A DNA stretch of 15,469 bases from GCA-2732805 sp964516605 (GTDB lineage Bacteria; Pseudomonadota; Gammaproteobacteria; Coxiellales; Coxiellaceae). Numbering within the stretch: position 1 is the stretch's first letter; the number at the start of each line of letters is the position of its first letter. This document shows positions 13,336 through 15,469 of the stretch, one piece after another. Location: contig CAZFAA010000041.1 of assembly GCA_964516605.1 (NCBI GenBank), forward strand, positions 1 to 15,469, in the 5' to 3' direction. The position numbers and the translations under genes are program-made. The notes under the pieces were generated by a model. The model made no database searches. It worked only from the letters and a program-made list of their open reading frames with translations, and was not told the DNA's origin.

Positions 13336-14469
13336 TTAAAGTAACAACTCTTTTAATATTCCCTCGTATAATTGTTGCAATTGTTGCAAATCTGCAACAG
13401 CAATATGTTCATTCACATGATGAATGGATTTATTGATTGCGCCGAGCTCAACAATTTCCGTGCCCAGATCCGCAATAAAACGTCCATCAGAGGTGCCACC
13501 TTTAGTGTTGGGTAGTGTATCAATCTTGCAAATTTGTGCAATCACTTTTTGGCATGCGGGTAAAAGCTGTTCTTGCTTACTATAAAAGGGCTTACTTGCA
13601 TGATTCCACTCAATTTCATACTTAAGATCATGCTCCTCAAAAATAGCCTGTACTTTATTTTTAAGGTCTTCGTGTGTACTGCACGGAGCATAACGGAAAT
13701 TAAAACTCGCTGTTAACACTCCAGGGATTACATTTGTTGCACCGGTATCAGCGTTGATATTGTAAATTTGAAATGAAGTAGGATCAAAATGTTCGTTGCC
13801 TGTATCCCACTGTGTTTGTGTTAACGCATCCAGCGCTTTAAAACAGCGGTGTATTGGATTTTCTGCTAGTTGTGGGTATGCAATATGTCCTTGCTTGCCA
13901 ATCACTTTGAGAGTACCGTGCAATGAGCCACGTCTGCCTACTTTAATCGAATCACCAAGTTTCTCATTGGATGTGGCCTCGCCAATAATGCACCAATCCA
14001 CGGCGATATTGTTTTTTTGACAAAATGCCACCAGCTCTTTAGTGCCATGATGTGCTTGACCTTCTTCATCACTGGTAATCATAAAACCAATAGAACCACG
14101 GGGTGTCGGGTATTCTTCAAGAAAATTTTTGCATGCCATAATCATGGCCGCTAGTGCTGCCTTCATATCCGCAGCGCCACGACCATACAGCACGCCATCA
14201 CGCACCGTTGCTTCAAATGGCGGGCTAATCCACTGGTGTTCAGGGCCAGGAGGAACAATGTCTGTATGTCCTGAGAAAACAAGTAATGGGCCTTGCTTGC
14301 CACGGCGTGCCCACGTATTCGTTACATCCTGTTGCGATACATCCGTAATGTCAAAACCCATACCCACTAACATTTGACGCAATAGTGTTTGGCAACCGGC
14401 ATCTTGTGGTGTGATGGACGGCATATTAATGAGCGCTTTGGCCAGATCTAATGTTGTTGTTGGTAACAT
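13336..14469 (-). CDS. dapE: Succinyl-diaminopimelate desuccinylase
   Basis: DapE hydrolyses N-succinyl-LL-diaminopimelate to LL-diaminopimelate in the succinylase branch of lysine and peptidoglycan precursor synthesis. It is an M20 metallopeptidase-fold enzyme with 377 residues from ATG 14469 (E. coli 375). Two-zinc site and catalytic residues are all visible: His68 (FSGHTD), Asp101 (GRGAADMK), catalytic Glu135 with Glu136 (SDEEGQ), Glu164 (IGEAT) and His350 (SIHHVNEHI), plus GGTSDGRF (324-331). The start is set by GAGGGG 6 nt upstream, a sequence that includes the end of dapD. The dapD stop lies only 1 nt before this ATG, so the two are translationally coupled. A further-upstream ATG (14523) lies inside dapD and is unlikely. 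Confidence 0.97.
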   Translation of the reverse strand: MLPTTTLDLAKALINMPSITPQDAGCQTLLRQMLVGMGFDITDVSQQDVTNTWARRGKQGPLLVFSGHTDIVPPGPEHQWISPPFEATVRDGVLYGRGAADMKAALAAMIMACKNFLEEYPTPRGSIGFMITSDEEGQAHHGTKELVAFCQKNNIAVDWCIIGEATSNEKLGDSIKVGRRGSLHGTLKVIGKQGHIAYPQLAENPIHRCFKALDALTQTQWDTGNEHFDPTSFQIYNINADTGATNVIPGVLTASFNFRYAPCSTHEDLKNKVQAIFEEHDLKYEIEWNHASKPFYSKQEQLLPACQKVIAQICKIDTLPNTKGGTSDGRFIADLGTEIVELGAINKSIHHVNEHIAVADLQQLQQLYEGILKELLL

Positions 14470-14470
14470 A

Positions 14471-15289
14471 CTATTCCCCTCGTAATAAATCATTAATCGA
14501 TGTTTTGCTGCGTGTGCGTTCATCGACTTGTTTCATAATTAATGCGCAGTAGCGACTGTATTTACCATCTTTGCTTGGCAGATTTCCTGGGATGACAACA
14601 GAGCCTGGCGGTATTTCACCATAGGTAATGCTATCGGTCATACGATTATAAATGGGCGTGCTTTGGCCAATAAAGACACCCATGGAAATCACAGAATGGC
14701 TGCGTACGATAACGCCTTCCACAATTTCAGAGCGCGCGCCGATAAAGCAATGGTCTTCAATGATCGTTGGATTTGCTTGCAGCGGTTCCAGAACACCGCC
14801 AATGCCCACGCCGCCAGAAAGATGTACATGTTTCCCAATTTGCGCACACGATCCTACAGTGGCCCAGGTATCGACCATGGTGCCTTCGTCAATATACGCC
14901 CCAATGTTGACGTAGCTTGGCATGAGAATAGAATTTTTAGCAATAAAACAGCCGTAGCGCGCATGTGCTGGTGGGACAACACGCACACCACTTGCTTCAA
15001 AGCGTTCTGGTGTGTATCCGGTATATTTCAAAGCACATTTATCAAAAAAAGTGGTGTAGCCTGCTTCAATGGGGGTGCTGCTGTGTAATCTAAATGATAG
15101 TAAGATGGCTTGTTTGATCCATTGGTTGACATGCCATGCATCGTTTATTTTTTCAGCAACACGAATCGTTCCTTGATCCAGTAGGCTTAACACCCGTGCT
15201 ACAGCTTCTTTAGCTGCCTGCAATTCCTGTTGTGTAAGGTGATCTTTATGTTCAAAAGATATGCTGATTATTTCTTGCAGATCCTGCAT
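14471..15289 (-). CDS. dapD: 2,3,4,5-tetrahydropyridine-2,6-dicarboxylate N-succinyltransferase
   Basis: DapD transfers succinyl from succinyl-CoA to tetrahydrodipicolinate, the committed step of the succinylase branch that DapE later reverses. The protein has 272 residues (E. coli 274). An N-terminal helical domain (1-about 105) precedes a left-handed beta-helix with hexapeptide repeats: NSILMPSYVNIGAYIDEGTM (119-138), VGSCAQIGKHVHLSGGVGIG (145-164), EDHCFIGARSEIVEGVIV. The active-site aspartate and glutamate are Asp140 (MVDTW) and Glu188 (ARSEIV). The C-terminus NLPSKDGKYSRYCALI matches the family. AAGGA lies 7 nt before the ATG. A TATAAT -10-like box is found at 15326-15321 upstream. The adjacency with dapE is common in gammaproteobacteria. 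Confidence 0.97.
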   Translation of the reverse strand: MQDLQEIISISFEHKDHLTQQELQAAKEAVARVLSLLDQGTIRVAEKINDAWHVNQWIKQAILLSFRLHSSTPIEAGYTTFFDKCALKYTGYTPERFEASGVRVVPPAHARYGCFIAKNSILMPSYVNIGAYIDEGTMVDTWATVGSCAQIGKHVHLSGGVGIGGVLEPLQANPTIIEDHCFIGARSEIVEGVIVRSHSVISMGVFIGQSTPIYNRMTDSITYGEIPPGSVVIPGNLPSKDGKYSRYCALIMKQVDERTRSKTSINDLLRGE

Positions 15290-15320
15290 GTTGCTGTCCT
15301 TTTCATTTAATTAGGTGCAG

Positions 15321-15326
15321 ATTATA
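15321..15326 (-). promoter_or_regulatory. Candidate -10 box of the dapDE operon
   Basis: A perfect TATAAT on the minus strand lies 31 nt upstream of the dapD ATG. No good -35 hexamer is found at 16-18 nt, so the promoter may depend on an activator or be weak. The rest of 15327-15416, the divergent region before tRNA-Pro, shows a TTGACC at 15373-15378 (+) but no convincing -10 for the tRNA. Confidence 0.4.
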
Positions 15327-15416
15327 GATGGATCGTTTTTGCTTAGCTAGGCTTTGGGCTTTACATTTTCTGTTGACCTCAGTATCATCGCTACCTCTTG
15401 GTTGTTTTGACATTTT

Positions 15417-15469
15417 CGGGGTATAGCGCAGTCTGGTAGCGCGCCTGCTTTGGGAGCAGGATGTCGGGG
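15417..15469 (+). tRNA. tRNA-Pro (anticodon TGG), 5' part, truncated by window edge
   Basis: The sequence begins CGGGGTATAGCGCAG and continues CTGGTAGCGC, the D arm pattern of proline tRNAs. It then has the anticodon arm CCTGC-TTTGGGA-GCAGG with anticodon TGG. The initial C of tRNA-Pro is present at 15417. The window ends in the variable region/T arm, so the acceptor 3' strand cannot be checked. It is divergent from dapD. Confidence 0.92.

Noticed and set aside
1..15469. CRISPR array, toxin-antitoxin pair, transposase or other defence genes
   Set aside because: No regularly spaced repeats and no recognisable transposase, toxin, nuclease or Cas proteins were found on either strand.

Overview
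The window looks like chromosomal sequence of an AT-rich gammaproteobacterium. The gene content (4.5S RNA-dnaX-ybaB-recR, dapD-dapE, an Alx-type TerC protein, a DAB bicarbonate-uptake operon) and the protein sequences suggest a member of or near the Legionellales/Coxiellaceae. That placement is inference: no rRNA or other strong taxonomic marker is present.

Layout. Positions 1-93 (-) hold the N-terminus of a small exported protein that runs off the left edge. Positions 319-1428 (+) encode an AI-2E/PerM-family membrane protein whose promoter lies so close to the ATG that the mRNA may be leaderless. Positions 4607-1506 (-) hold a replication/repair block in the order ffs (SRP 4.5S RNA), dnaX, a divergent second YbaB-like gene, recR and a canonical ybaB. 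Positions 4753-5496 (+) encode an exported alpha-carbonic-anhydrase-like protein in which two of the three zinc-ligand histidines are replaced. A dienelactone-hydrolase-type enzyme follows at 5711-6433 (+), behind a strong promoter and a leader containing a long inverted repeat.

The centre (6455-11828) is a DAB (DabB-DabA, also called MpsAB) inorganic-carbon uptake locus. A divergent LysR regulator is followed by an intergenic palindrome and then dabB, dabA and a third gene encoding a 292-residue protein with a cysteine-rich, zinc-ribbon-like tail. The three + strand genes overlap one another (1 nt and 19 nt), so they are very probably one operon. This makes the third protein a candidate partner of the DAB pump. 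DabA keeps all four expected active-site residues.

The right side holds a TerC/Alx-type membrane protein (-), tRNA-Ser(GGA) (-), a short repeat region, the lysine/diaminopimelate genes dapD and dapE (-, separated by 1 nt) and the 5' part of tRNA-Pro(UGG) (+) at the edge. In the repeat region the first 18 nt of the tRNA-Ser gene plus 45 nt of upstream flank are duplicated around a strong hairpin.

Most genes are housekeeping. The parts most worth following up are the DAB operon with its extra gene, the zinc-ligand-deficient carbonic anhydrase homologue 2 kb away, the double YbaB arrangement, and the tRNA-Ser-associated duplication. No gene-free stretch exceeds 300 bases. The longest are 94-318, 5497-5710 and 13110-13335, and their contents are listed as features.
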